From Thamnocephalis sphaerospora (taxonomy: Eukaryota > Zoopagomycota > Zoopagomycetes > Zoopagales > Sigmoideomycetaceae), in contig KZ992656.1 of assembly GCA_003614735.1 (NCBI GenBank), positions 1 to 23,356 of the forward strand: DNA of 23,356 nucleotides, in the 5' to 3' direction. Shown here piece after piece: positions 9,750 through 20,056 of this stretch; the stretch's first letter is position 1, and every line of letters begins with the position of its first letter. The notes under the pieces were generated by a model. The model did no database searches, was not told the origin of the DNA, and saw nothing but the letters and a program-made list of their open reading frames with translations. The position numbers were made by a program, and so were the translations under genes.

Positions 9750-10259
9750 TCAGCGATGCTTACCGTAAAGAGGTGCAGCTGAATCAACACAGTCGGTGTG
9801 GAAAAGGTCGATAGGATCGATTCTATTGACGATTTGCATTGCGTATGCAAAGTAGAGCAGCAATTCTGCAACTGTTGTGTTCATCATGGCAGAAATAGCG
9901 TGCACTTCAGCCGGGTGGACATGTATTAGTAGCAAAAAGTCGTATTACGTACTGGCGTTTAGTTTGGCGCTGTTGAGAGTATCAAACAGCACGACGGGTA
10001 TGTCGCTGAGGCAACGATGGGTGTACAGAATACAGGTTTTGCAGGCAAAGACCACTGTTGCTCGTATACCTTTCGTTGTTGAACAAGGGTGCAATGTGCA
10101 TGCGCTGCAGAATCTAGTTGTCGGCTTGCGAGCACGCTGCCTACTTTTGCCAGCCAACACCATCGTAATGTTTACTGAATGGACAAAGAGCAAAGTACGC
10201 CGCGCAACAGCGACCGCAAAGCGGTGCTTTCTGAATGCAGCACAGACGCTGATTGGGAA
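9750..10259 (-). pseudogene. degenerate ORF with Cys-rich zinc-binding-like motif, possible PiggyBac-type transposase tail
   Basis: One minus-strand frame spans 170 codons, interrupted by a single TAA (9947-9945) and closed by TGA at 9752-9750. The upstream part contains C-x2-C-x18-C-x2-C-x4-H-x-C (RFCSAC, then VFACKTCILYTHRC) after a basic stretch SRQRARKPTTR. This layout resembles the Cys-rich domain ending many PiggyBac-like transposases. The downstream part (HPAEVHAISAMMNTTVAELL) is protein-like but unassigned. No DDE core could be read upstream, so the transposase idea is weak. A plus-strand ORF (9877-10314, 145 codons) overlaps and has no recognisable motif. Confidence 0.25.
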
Positions 10260-11541
10260 TCACTATTTGTCAACTTTTCTCAAACGATGCAATGCGATCG
10301 CCGTGATTGATTAGGCAACGTATGCTTAGTAGTGTGTGCACGATATGCTGTTGCAGAGAGCGCGGCAGCATCAGCTAAGGCCGTGCGTAGCGCTGCCTGT
10401 AACATGGTTGCATCTACAGGGCTATCGTGCTACTTGCACTTGGTCGATAGGTCGGGGCAGTGATACGACTTACCGGCTTATCTATAGAATATGTGCGGCA
10501 TGATGCCATGAGAGTAAACGTGGCGCAATGTTTCCTTGTTCACGCGCACGCTTGCGGAGGTTTGCGGCGACACTGTAGCGGAAACAGCAAACACGCGACG
10601 GACATGGCGCGACGCGATCATTCAATCCGGTCTAGGCCGTTTCTGCGCCCGATGAATAGCACACAGCTTCCAGTGAGTTGATGCCAAAACCTGCTTTGCC
10701 ATGTAGTGGTAGAGTCTCTTCTCTGCCATACATCGAATCGCATGCTCTGGTCTCTTTGCCGGCCTTGTTCCATGTCGAGTGGCTGCACGGGGCAGCGCGT
10801 TGCATGATCGTGTCCTCTTTGACTTTGTTGCCTAGTACAATGTGGTGGTATTACACAGCAAACAGGTGGGCTGGCGGGGTGTGGAGGCTATCCGTGGCGA
10901 GCGCTGCTAGCAAACATACGCGCACACAAAGGCGCTTGGTATCGGCACCATTGCAAACGGCCATTTGCCTGTTTCAGTGCTGAACCATTATGCGTTGCAG
11001 ACTGTAGCGATGGAGAAAGCTGGCTTGCGCGACGTCGACAAGGGCTTCACGTGACTGGCGAATCAAAATGCGCGACGTGACCGACGCTTCCGCCGTAGCA
11101 CCGTGCTACTCCTTGTTGCAAATCCAGCCAAGCGCACGCACCCAAGCTTAAACGACTGGTGCGTCTCGCCTTTGGATGGCGCGCATGCTGCTACGCCGCT
11201 GAGCAGGAGCGTCACCAATGCAAAAGGGCTCAGACCTCTCCGCCGGCCGAGGCCAGTGGTCGTGCCATCCTTTTGTCTGCTGCTAAACATTTCGGTGAAA
11301 AGGCGCGGGCCACACTTTGAACAAAGATATGGCGCACGCTAGCCCAAGCTACACGGCGACCTTGTCCACAGCGAGATATTGTGCTGTTCTCGCAAATGTG
11401 AGCGGTCGCACAAGTGCTACTACATCAATGCACAGAGTCAGCACTCTTTTCCGAAATGCTGCAGCACATCTTCCACATGACGCTGAGCCCAGCCGTCTGG
11501 TGTATATAGTGCGGCATGGTCACAGCTGGCCATTGCCCAGT
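10260..11541. other. gene-poor stretch, no supported gene
   Basis: Only short unrelated ORFs (up to about 100 codons) occur on either strand, with no splice-joined continuation that I could follow and no family motif. Composition and stop density match the decayed sequence to the left. The rightmost few hundred bases probably contain the promoter of the receptor gene. Confidence 0.5.
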
Positions 11542-11542
11542 C

Positions 11543-11566
11543 CTCTCTCTCTCTCTCTCTCTCTCT
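11543..11566 (+). repeat. (CT)n microsatellite upstream of the GPCR gene
   Basis: Twelve uninterrupted CT units end 103 nt before the receptor ATG. Long pyrimidine tracts of this kind are common just upstream of transcription starts in fungi, so it may be part of the core promoter or 5' UTR. Confidence 0.9.
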
Positions 11567-11669
11567 GCTCACGGCTCTAACGTCCATTCTTTTGCATGTA
11601 CCAGTCTTTCTCGTGTTCATCTTGGCATCGTCAATCCTTCGTGCGTGCGTGCATCCATTACCGTCCCCG

Positions 11670-13246
11670 ATGACCATCAGCGGCGAGGAGTGGAGGGTGA
11701 TCAGCAGTGTGGCCACCATTGTTGCGGCGGTCAGCCTGGTTTGCTCCATGACCATCATTGTTGCAAGTGTCCCCAGTGCAAAGATACACATGTGCGCATC
11801 TATGTGCTAACCGCCACTTATCTGCTCGCGCGCAGACCTACTGGTTCATTCGATCAATGCGAAGTAGTGTGTCCGAGCTAGTGATGCTCATGTCGATTTC
11901 CAAGCTCAATTCTACCATCGCATATATTATCGGCCGGTAAGTGTAAAGCGAGACGTAAGGCGACCGGCCAAACACCAACGTGACCGCACTGCAGTCATGG
12001 GCCCAGTGCAGGAGAGGATAGCTTTCTTTGTCAGCTACAGGGGGTCCTTACGCAGTATGGCAATCTGGCCTATGTGCTGTGGACTAGCTTCATTGCTCTG
12101 GACCTTCTCCTGATCATGCTGCGCGGGTACTCCATCGAGCGTGTCTGCCGGCTGCACCGGCGTGTCTACCTACCCATCTGCCTCACCATACCTCTGCTGG
12201 TGTCGCTGATCCCGGCTGGTATCCGTGACACCAAGGGTCATTTCTTTTACGGCAGCGCCGGCCTATGGTGCTGGATTTCAGAAGCAAATGGGGCATATCG
12301 CCTATATCTGCTCTACATACCGCTCTGGATCATCTTTGCTTTCAACATATCGTCGTATGTTTCGGTGGGATGCGCCATATGGAAAAAGTCGCGCATGGTC
12401 AGAGGGTGAGTTACACGGCAGACATCATGTGCACTCGGTGGACTAACCAGAAGCACCTCAGTGCTGCCGAGTCGCGGCGGCACGTTTATATCCTGGAGTA
12501 CGTCAAGAACGTTTCTCTGTATCTTTTGGCCTTTCTGCTCGCATGGTAAGCCGGCTGCATCTGCATGGCTGTGCATGGCTAACCAGATGTTCACTGATAG
12601 GCTAGCACCATCAATTAATCGTGGGTACCTGCTTGCCACTAATCAACATGTGTACGCCCTCTACATGCTCCATTCTCTGTCATCGCCAGCGACTGGCATT
12701 GTCGATCTGGTCATCTATCTATACATATGGTGGAAGAGCGGCGGGCATGCCCTGTGGAGATCGCCTCTGTCAAGTTTTCGGCTCCGGCGACCTAGCGCCA
12801 CCACCATCGCCGGGCAAGCACACATATCCAACGGCGATACCACCTACGTTGCTAGCCCAATGCAGCAAAATGCCGTCATGTTCAAGTCAAAGGGTATGTC
12901 TGGCCTTGGCAGTATCGAAGGCTGCGACGACGCTGCCACCGTGCGCAGGATAAGCACTCCCTTGTCGCAGCCGGCTACCATATACGACCACTTTTCAAAA
13001 GATCAGCAAGCAGGTGTGGATGTGCCTCCGCGGCTGGGTATTCTGGACAACACCGGCCATTTTGATCCGGATGTCATAACGGCCGCGAGAGAATCGGATG
13101 CTGCTGAGAATGGCAATGGCCAACCGGTGGGGCGGCAAAATAGCCTATTTCTATCGCTTCCACTATGGGACCGCGAGGGCGACCACAGCCGAGCATCAAG
13201 CGATCAAGAGGCGCAAAAGGACTCGCCCATTGACAGATTTGTATAA
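11670..13246 (+). CDS. seven-transmembrane G-protein-coupled receptor, cAMP-receptor-like/Git3-like family
   Basis: Proposed exons are 11670-11777, 11836-11936, 11995-12405, 12462-12545 and 12601-13246, giving about 449 aa. The last three junctions are GT-AG and phase-perfect (introns 58, 56, 55 nt). Seven hydrophobic segments are visible: VISSVATIVAAVSLVCSMTI, ELVMLMSISKLNSTIAYIIG, YVLWTSFIALDLLLIML, YLPICLTIPLLVSLIPAGI, LYLLYIPLWIIFAFNISSYV, VSLYLLAFLLAW and the stretch ending IVDLVIYLYIWW. A conserved Cys precedes TM3 (SFLCQLQG), as in Dictyostelium cAMP-receptor-like and fungal sugar-sensing receptors. The ~160-residue cytoplasmic tail is Ser/Thr-rich. The first intron is uncertain: phase requires a donor at 11769 (poor GT) or 11778 (GC). 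No upstream in-frame ATG exists. Ligand unknown. Confidence 0.82.
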
Positions 13247-13314
13247 ACATGACGCATAGACTTTCCAAGACGCATTGCTCGATGGAGCCGATGATGTTGT
13301 ATGCACATAATTCT

Positions 13315-13320
13315 TTTAAT
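13315..13320 (-). terminator. ATTAAA poly(A) signal of malate synthase (minus strand)
   Basis: ATTAAA on the minus strand lies about 170 nt beyond the malate synthase stop, within the convergent 242-nt gap to the receptor gene. It is a common AATAAA variant in a suitable place, but not proven. Confidence 0.35.
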
Positions 13321-13488
13321 GCTCTGCAAACAGCGGTCGCAGCACGGCAGCCGGAAGATTGGTCCGCGCAAAAGACAGGTGAGCATGTGCAGCCATTATG
13401 CCGCGATGAAGAAGAGGCGTGGGGCGTTGATGTAGACAGCGGGGCAGCGGCAGCGGCGCACGTACCGCCCAAGTGCGCGGAAAGATGC

Positions 13489-15303
13489 TTAGAGCTTGGC
13501 GCGGCTGGCCGCAGCGCTCGGCTGGATGATGTCGTCGTAGCAGAGCGAGGTCAAAAAGTCGGCGTAGGCCTCGCCGGTGATCTGCTGTGCAAGGTGACGA
13601 CGGGCCTGCTCGTACTTGCCCTGGGCGAAGCGCTGCTCGCCGAGCCGCTTGCGCACGGCAGCGACCTCCTCGTCCAGAATGGCCAGCAGCCAGGCCGGCT
13701 CGCACACCTTGCCCTCGGCGGTGCGCGTGCGGTGGTGCGCCCACTGCCAGAGCTGCGACCGGGAGATCTCGGCGGTGGCGGCATCCTCCATGAGGTTGTG
13801 GATGGGCACGCAGCCGACGCCGCGCAGCCACGACTCGGTGTAGGCCAGCGCGACCGAAACGTTGCCGCGCACGCCCTCCTCCGTGACGGAGCCTTCCACC
13901 TTGGTGTTGAGCAGGTCCAGTGCGGTGACGTGCACGTCCTCGCGGCGCACAAACAGCTGGTTGGCCTGCGGCATGTGCTTGTTGAAGATATCCGTGGCGA
14001 CGGTAACCAGCGCCGGGTGAGCAACCCAGGTGCCGTCGTGGCCGGCAAGCACCTCGCGCTCCTTGTCGGCGCGGACCTTGGCCATGGCGCGGTCGTTGGC
14101 GGCGCGATCGTCCTTGATCGGGATCTGCGCGGCCATGCCGCCCATGGCGTGCACGCCACGAGCGTGGCAGGTCTTGATGAGCAGGCGCACGTAGGCATCC
14201 ATGAACGGCGAGGTCATGGTGACATCAGAGCGGTTGGGCAGCACGTAGCGCGGGTCGAAGCGGAACTTTTTGATGAACGAGAAGATGTAGTCCCAGCGAC
14301 CGCAGTTGAGGCCGCTGCTGTGCTCGCGCAGCTCGTAGATGATCTCGTCCATCTCGAAAGCGGCCAGGATGGTTTCGATGAGCACGGTGCCGCGGATCGT
14401 GCCGCGCGGAATGCCGATGGTGTCCTGAGCCAGGTTGAAGATGTCGTTCCACAGGCGCGCCTCGAGATGCGACTCCATCTTGGGCAGGTAAAAGTACGGT
14501 CCAGCGCCAATCTCGATCGACTTTTTGGCGTTGTGGAAGAAGTACAGGGCAAAGTCAAAGATGCCACCGGCCACCGGCTTGCCGTCGACAAGCACGTGCT
14601 TCTCATCCAGATGCCAGCCACGCGGACTATTGGTGCGCGCACGGGATGATAAGCTAGAGCTCAGCGCATTTGACGCGTCGGCACAATTACTTACCGGACA
14701 AGCAGCGTGGCGAGCTTGCCATCGGTGCGCAGCTTGTACTGCTTGCCGTTGGGCGCCTTGAAGGCAATGCGGCGATGGATGGCGTCGCGCATGTTGATCT
14801 GACCATCGATGACGACCTCCCAAGTGGGGGCAGATGAATCTAAACGGATGCAGCGAGGAGAATCAGCACACAGGTCGGCCATGACTACGGATGACGACAG
14901 ATTGCACTGCCACAAGCGCGTTGCTAGGCTGACGCGTACCCTCAAAGTCGGCCATGAACGTCTTGGCACCAGAGTTGAGGGCATTGATCACCATCTTGCG
15001 GTCCACGGGACCGGTGATTTCAACACGGCGGTCGACAAGACCGGGTGCCGGCGCGGCACCACGCCAGGTGGCATCCTCGCGGATGTGGCGCGTCTCGGGA
15101 AGAAAATCGGGCAGACGGCCGGCGCGCAGCTCCTGTTCGCGCAGCTGACGGCGCTGCAGCAGGGCAAGACGGCGTGCGTCAAAGGAGCGGTGCAGCTGCG
15201 CCACAAAGGTGAGCGCCTCTGGCGTGAGCACGGTGGCCTGGGCCGGCGTGACTGGCGCCAGAATCTGGACGCCTGCGACCTTGGTATCGAACGGTGCAGA
15301 CAT
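13489..15303 (-). CDS. MLS1: malate synthase, peroxisomal/glyoxysomal (glyoxylate cycle)
   Basis: The enzyme condenses glyoxylate with acetyl-CoA to malate, allowing growth on acetate, ethanol or fatty acids. Three exons encode 548 aa: 15303-14940, 14839-14695, 14626-13489, with GT-AG introns of 100 and 68 nt. The first junction rebuilds FMADFE-DSSAPTW and the second [12 protein letters not shown], both conserved. The PROSITE-type signature [16 protein letters not shown] sits at about 270-285, preceded by [14 protein letters not shown]. Near the C-terminus the conserved catalytic Asp is within [13 protein letters not shown] (about D451). The protein ends in Arg-Ala-Lys-Leu; AKL is an accepted PTS1 variant, so peroxisomal import is likely. 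Length is normal for fungal malate synthase A. The start MSAPFDTKV is chosen over an upstream non-ATG extension. A TATA element lies 154 nt upstream. The long plus-strand ORF across exon 3 is its antisense shadow. Confidence 0.96.
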
Positions 15304-16714
15304 GGCTGAAGTTACAGTGGCGATAGGAGGACAGCGGTTTGGCAGCACCGTTGGCTATGAGAAGACTGCGGTAGCGTTGGCGGTGGTGTGGGCAGGAACA
15401 GAGACTAGCAAGAAGAACCGTTGGGAAGGCGGCAGTGTCAGTGCCGAGGGTCGCAGTATATATATGCGTGTTGCGCGGCCCATCGCCATCGTCGTCGTCA
15501 TCAGCATCATCAGCATCAGCGGCCTCCTTGTGCAGCCTCACTCGGCTGGGGCAGTCGACACCCACACTGTGGCCGCTACCACACTGGCGATTGGACCGAC
15601 GCGCGGCGCGCAGCCGCTTATAGGCGTCCCCTCGGCTACTTGTCTGCGGCCTTCGCACGATTGCCACCCGCCGCTCGTCCTCCGCCGCCGCCCGCCTATC
15701 TGCCCGTGCGCCCAGTCGACCATGCACTCCGCCTGTGCTGCGCTGCTTGCTAAGCATCTGGCCGGCGGTGTGCCGCGCTCATGTCGTCCATACGTGCTAC
15801 CGCCACGGCCGCCGCGACGCCATCCGCACGTTGCCTGGTGTTTATCGTTTCGGCACACGCGTGCCGTCATGTCAGCTAGACCGCCCGTCACACTGTGCGC
15901 GTGAGCACGTGAAATCAGCCTCGCGGATGATCCGGCTTTTTCCGAGCCAATGGTGGCGACATGGTCGGTCAGTCCCGACGTGCGACCCGTGGGAACTCTA
16001 AAAGAGGCAGGCCGCGGTGGATGAGGCCGGCTGAGCAACGGCTTATCCGCAGGCAGCCACACATTCACTGAACAGAAGAGGGCCGCCATGGCCGCCGTCT
16101 CAACACCGCCCGTGCCACTGTCATAGTGGCTATATCCTCCGATGGTGCGCAACATGGCATTGGCCACGCCGTTAAATCCCCACAGCTTCAGCTTGCATGG
16201 GTACGGCACGTGGAGAGTGCGCGGTGTTGTTGTACCGTTGCCTGCCATAGCCTGCGTATTGGCTGGCCGCTTGTCCATCACAGCCACCGCTTTTCTTTCC
16301 TCATTCTCAGCGCTTCATCGCCATCTGACCGTTGTACCCTTTGTCCCTGTGCTGGTCTGCCCCTGCAGCCAACCCGTTGCCGCTCTTGCCGTGCTCACTT
16401 TCCGTTGCTGCAGCCTCCCAGTGCGCCAAGCAGTGACGCTATATACAGCGTTCGTATAAAGGCGCGCTTTGCTCATCCGACCACTACTAGTCGTGCATAC
16501 ACACACAAACACCCAAAACGCCACCTTGCCATTCTTGGCGCCTGGTCTTACATTGCGAATTCCCACTATCATTGTTACTCTATCATGGTATGTAGCGCGC
16601 GCTTGAGCTTTGTACCGTGTGCATGCATGCAGCAGCTCACAGACAGCCAAGCATGGATTTGTGGTAACCGCACGCGCATGGACTTTGTGCTAACGCGAGC
16701 TGGCCGGGGCGCAG
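15304..16714. other. divergent intergenic region between malate synthase and ethanolamine kinase
   Basis: At 1.4 kb this is one of the longest gaps without a supported gene. A 249-codon minus-strand ORF (16287-15538) and a 231-codon plus-strand ORF (15209-15904, beginning inside malate synthase exon 1) overlap here. Both translate to Arg/Ala/Pro/Ser-rich sequence without domains, and neither continues across credible splice sites. I read the region as regulatory DNA for the two divergent genes, but cannot exclude a lineage-specific gene in the 249-codon frame. Confidence 0.4.
15457..15464 (-). promoter_or_regulatory. TATATATA element upstream of malate synthase
   Basis: A palindromic TATATATA sits 154-161 nt before the malate synthase ATG on the minus strand and is the only clear TATA-like run in the divergent spacer. 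A TATA-type promoter would suit a gene expected to be strongly induced by carbon source. The assignment rests on position only. Confidence 0.4.
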
Positions 16715-18315
16715 ATGCTATCTAGTTCTGCGCTTGTTGACGAGACGTCGCCAGCTGCCATGACCACCGCTGTTGTGTCCACAAAGGTGCCAACACAGCC
16801 GGATCGACCGCAGCATGACCAGCAGGCGGAGGAAGACGTGGAACAGTATTTGCACGAGCATGTGCGCACCCTGCACCGTCCGGTGCGCCACGAGCACTTG
16901 TTTGACGATGCGCAGGCGATCGTCCTGGAAATTTTCCCCAGCTGGTCTGCCGATGAGATTACGTTGACGCAATGCAAGGACGGCATCACGAATAAGCTAG
17001 TGCGCTGCAAGCATCAGCCGTCTGGTGAAAGCGTGCTCATTCGTGCCTACGGCCGCAAGAGCGAGGTGATCATCGACCGCAAGCAGGAGATTACCGTGCG
17101 TATTGAGAGACGGCACGGTGGGCGAGGCTAAATGCGCCCTTGCTGACGCTAACGGTGCCTGCATACAGAACCTGGTTTGCCTTGCACAGCTTGGCCTGTG
17201 CCCTCCGCTTTACGGTCGTTTTGACAACGGCCTGGTGTACGGGTTTATTCCCGGTCAGGTGCTTACGCCCGAGCAGCTGAGTGATCCGCATCTCTCTCGG
17301 CGCACGGCCGAAAAGCTGGCTCGCTGGCATCGCGTGCGGGTGCCGGGTGCTTTCGAGTCTCGGCTGTTCCCGACGCTGTGGCGGTGGATGAACGAAGGTG
17401 AGACGATATTGAACGCAAACACACATGTGAGGACGCATATACTCACTCGGGTATACTTGTCGCCTGCGTGCTGCTATAGTACCGGAAACGTACCAGGTGG
17501 AAAAGACCCAGGCCCTTTATGCAGCAAAGGTCGATCTGCCAGCACTCAAAGAAGAGGTAGGCTGCAGAAATACATTGCTGTATGCGCATCGGCATGTCGG
17601 CTGTTGCTAATCAGACACACATGCGCGCCGCAGCTAAAGCAGTTGCAGGCATGTTTGGAAAAGCTAAACTCGCCGGTAGTGTTTGGTCACTGTGACCTGC
17701 TTTCTGCCAATCTCATCTACGACGAGAATAAGGGTACGTGTGGCTGGACATGTGCGCGATAGCTTGGCAATCTGGCTAGCATGACGTGTAAGCTTACGCT
17801 GATGTAATCATGCAGATGAGGTGTCCTTTATCGACTATGAGTACGGCGGTTACAGCCATCGCGGCTTTGACATTGGCAATCACTTTGCCGAATATGCAGG
17901 TATGTGCCGCACGGCATCGACACGCCAACCACCAGTGATCGCCATGCTTACGAGCGCCATCGTCTAGGCTTTGAGTGCAACTACGACCGCTATCCGGACA
18001 AGGCTCACCAGTACGAGTGGTTGCGCCACTACCTGGTGGCCGGCAACGAACCCGTTACCGATGAGGCTCTGGATGCGTTTTATCGCGAAGTGAATCAGTT
18101 TGCATTGGCTAGCCACTTTTACTGGGGTCTTTGGGCACTGGTACGTTGCGGTCTCCGTGTAGCGCGGCTTGGTGTGTATGCGCTAACGATCTCTTTCCAT
18201 GGTCTGCCGACAGGTGCAAGCGGAGCTGTCCAACATTGACTTTGACTACATGAGCTATGCCGTCATGCGGTTCAATGAGTACTACCGCCGGCGCGACGAG
18301 TTCCTTGCCATCTAG
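16715..18315 (+). CDS. EKI1: ethanolamine kinase (choline/ethanolamine kinase family)
   Basis: The enzyme phosphorylates ethanolamine with ATP, the first step of the CDP-ethanolamine branch of the Kennedy pathway, in the cytosol. Seven exons encode 381 aa: 16715-17095, 17169-17397, 17480-17556, 17634-17733, 17816-17899, 17968-18140, 18214-18315. All introns are GT-AG, 68-82 nt. Conserved blocks are DGITNKLVRC and VLIRAYGRKSE (ATP loop), LGLCPPLYGRFDNGLVYGFI, the phosphotransferase motif GHCDLLSANLIYDE (catalytic D250), and FIDYEYGGYSHRGFDIGNHF (metal-binding D269), then EYAGFECNYDRYP. The RAYG, LYGRFDNGLVY and FECNYDRYP forms fit ethanolamine kinases better than choline kinases, but dual specificity is common. 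The first ATG (MLSSSAL) is used; an in-frame ATG at 16760 is an alternative. The 60-residue N-terminus is Gln/Glu-rich and not conserved. Confidence 0.93.
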
Positions 18316-18648
18316 TCTGTTTGCCGCCTATCTACGCATAATGTCTACGCCGCTGCCGCACAGGCGACTGACAGCTGATCCGTTTCGCCGAGCATTTCTC
18401 ACTGACTGCATTATCACTTGAATGCGCATAATACGCCACTAAATCCATCCACGTTTCATCCGAATGGCACTCTCCTGGATTGCTGCATGGGCGTAGCTAT
18501 TGCATACATGGTGTTTAGTGATGCAACGGAGAGCGAGGCGTTTTATGTGTCAGCGTGACGCGCATTTCATAAAGCAAAACTAGACGCGCTGTGGCAAATG
18601 CCGCATACAATCTACACCCGTTGAATCATTGTCCGCTCTACCGTCAAC
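18316..18648. other. intergenic between ethanolamine kinase and HUS1
   Basis: This 333-nt gap separates two genes on the same strand. It is AT-richer than the coding sequence, lacks ORFs of note and has no AATAAA, although TCATAAAG near 18569 is a weak candidate. It presumably holds the kinase 3' UTR and the HUS1 promoter. Confidence 0.5.
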
Positions 18649-19929
18649 ATGCGTATGCGTGCCCAGGTCATTCAGCCTGTCGCGCTGGAGCGTAAGCAGC
18701 TGGCGTCGAGTGCTATTGTTGCCGCCCAGACGCAAGGCTAATGCGACTGGTCCTGCACATCGCTAGGCGTTGCACGCAGTGTGGAGAAGCTTGGACAGCA
18801 GCCGTGCATTTTGAAGCTGACGCCCCAGCAATGGCATTGCATTCTTGTGCCCGATGCAGAGGCGGGCGTGCAGGTTTGGTCGTGTGTATTCGTTTATGCC
18901 ACGCGGTGGTAGCGGTTACTCGCGCTAACGCGGCAATTGCTGCACACTGCAGACAGCTGAGCGCGGTATGTGACGCGCGTTCAGCTGTGCGCTTGTTGCG
19001 TGCAGCGTTACTCATCGTCTCTGCTCGCACAGACGGCCTTTCTCAGCATGTACCGCATAAACAGCGCCCACCACGACGAAATCTATCTGGAGCTGCGAGC
19101 GGAGAATCTACACCGGGCACTGCGTTCCGCCAAAGGTGCTCTAGAGTGCATTGTGCGTCTGGCCAAGCGCGGCCAAGCGCCGGTGCTTAGCTTCCATATT
19201 GTGCATCAGGTACCAGTTGGCTACATTGACGCTCTAGCGATATCATGCTCATACATGCTGAATAGAGCCGGGCTGGACTGCGGCAGGAGCTCACGCAGGA
19301 TGTGCCTGTGCGCGTTATTCCGCCACAACAAATGGAGACGATTCGTGAGCCAATGGTGCCGGAGCCGCAAGTGTACATCATGCTACCGCAGCTGCAGTCG
19401 ATGCGTGCCTATGCAGAAAAGATGCGCGCGCTGACCGACCATCTATACATTGGCGCCAACATGCGCGGTCGGTTTTCGCTGCGCTGCGAGACTGATGGCG
19501 TGGAGATGCAAACAAGCTGGGCAAATCTGATCAATCCTGAGCTTGGTGAGCTAGCTCAGCGTTGCGTATCCGCTGGAGACATGGCAGCGATTGGCTAACT
19601 ACGGGTGTGCGCATTGTAGATCGGCCTAGCTCGCAGAGCACCGTGGCTTCGGCCTCTACGCAGCCGCGTAATCTGGACACACTTGTTGAGGCACGCGTGG
19701 GTATCAAGGACCTAATCAAGTTTCTTTACAGCTACTACGTCGAGCCGACCAACGTCGTGTGCTGTAGGTAGTGCCAGATGCAACGATCAACGATGGCCTC
19801 TAATGTTGCATCCACACCACCAATCTAGGTATTATCCAGGACCACGCTCTCGTTCTCTACGTCTACATGGGCCGGTCATCCAATGAACAGGGCTCGCTAA
19901 CCTACTACATCCCCGTGCGACACGCGTAG
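18649..19929 (+). CDS. HUS1: HUS1, checkpoint clamp (9-1-1) subunit
   Basis: HUS1 forms the PCNA-like Rad9-Rad1-Hus1 ring loaded at DNA damage to activate ATR/Rad3 checkpoint signalling. Seven exons encode 290 aa: 18649-18691, 18767-18881, 18953-18965, 19033-19209, 19266-19545, 19620-19763, 19829-19929; introns are 56-75 nt, GT-AG, several with CTAAC branch sites. Family features in order are MRMRAQVIQPVALERV, KLGQQPCILKLTPQQWH, GVQVWSQ, YRINSAHHDEIYLEL, NLHRALRSAKGALECIVRL, QDVPVRVIPPQQM, ALTDHLYIGANMRGRFSLR, LKFLY-type helix IKDLIKFLYSYYVEP, and the terminal beta strands LVLYVYMG and LTYYIPVRHA. Length matches fungal and animal Hus1 (about 280-300). The 13-nt third exon is inferred from phase and from recovery of the conserved VWSQ. 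Exon 1 is only 43 nt. Confidence 0.93.
18953..18965 (+). other. 13-nt micro-exon of HUS1
   Basis: The micro-exon lies between a CTGCAG acceptor and a GTATGT donor. It completes a split Ser codon and adds Gln-Leu-Ser-Ala, giving VWSQLSATAFLSMYRINS. Without it the flanking exons do not join in frame using the phase-2 GTGTGT donor at 18882. A phase-0 alternative (donor GTATTC at 18886) skips it but loses the conserved Gln after VWS. Confidence 0.75.
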
Positions 19930-20056
19930 TAAGACTTGACAGAGTGTCGAGTCGCACGCATATTCTAAATAGCATCGTTTATCAATGTAGTTGACCAACG
20001 ACAAAGGGGGAATATACGCGTACACCAAAAAGTGGTATTGCCGGCAATGCGGTACG

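Noticed and set aside
9877-10314. 145-codon plus-strand ORF
   Set aside because: No recognisable motif. The opposite frame has the more organised Cys pattern, although both may be non-coding.
13249-14649. 466-codon plus-strand ORF
   Set aside because: Antisense shadow of malate synthase exon 3, which carries the full family signature on the other strand.
15538-16287. 249-codon minus-strand ORF between malate synthase and ethanolamine kinase
   Set aside because: Arg/Gly/Ala-rich without motif, overlapped by other long frames in a GC-rich spacer; kept only as a remark.
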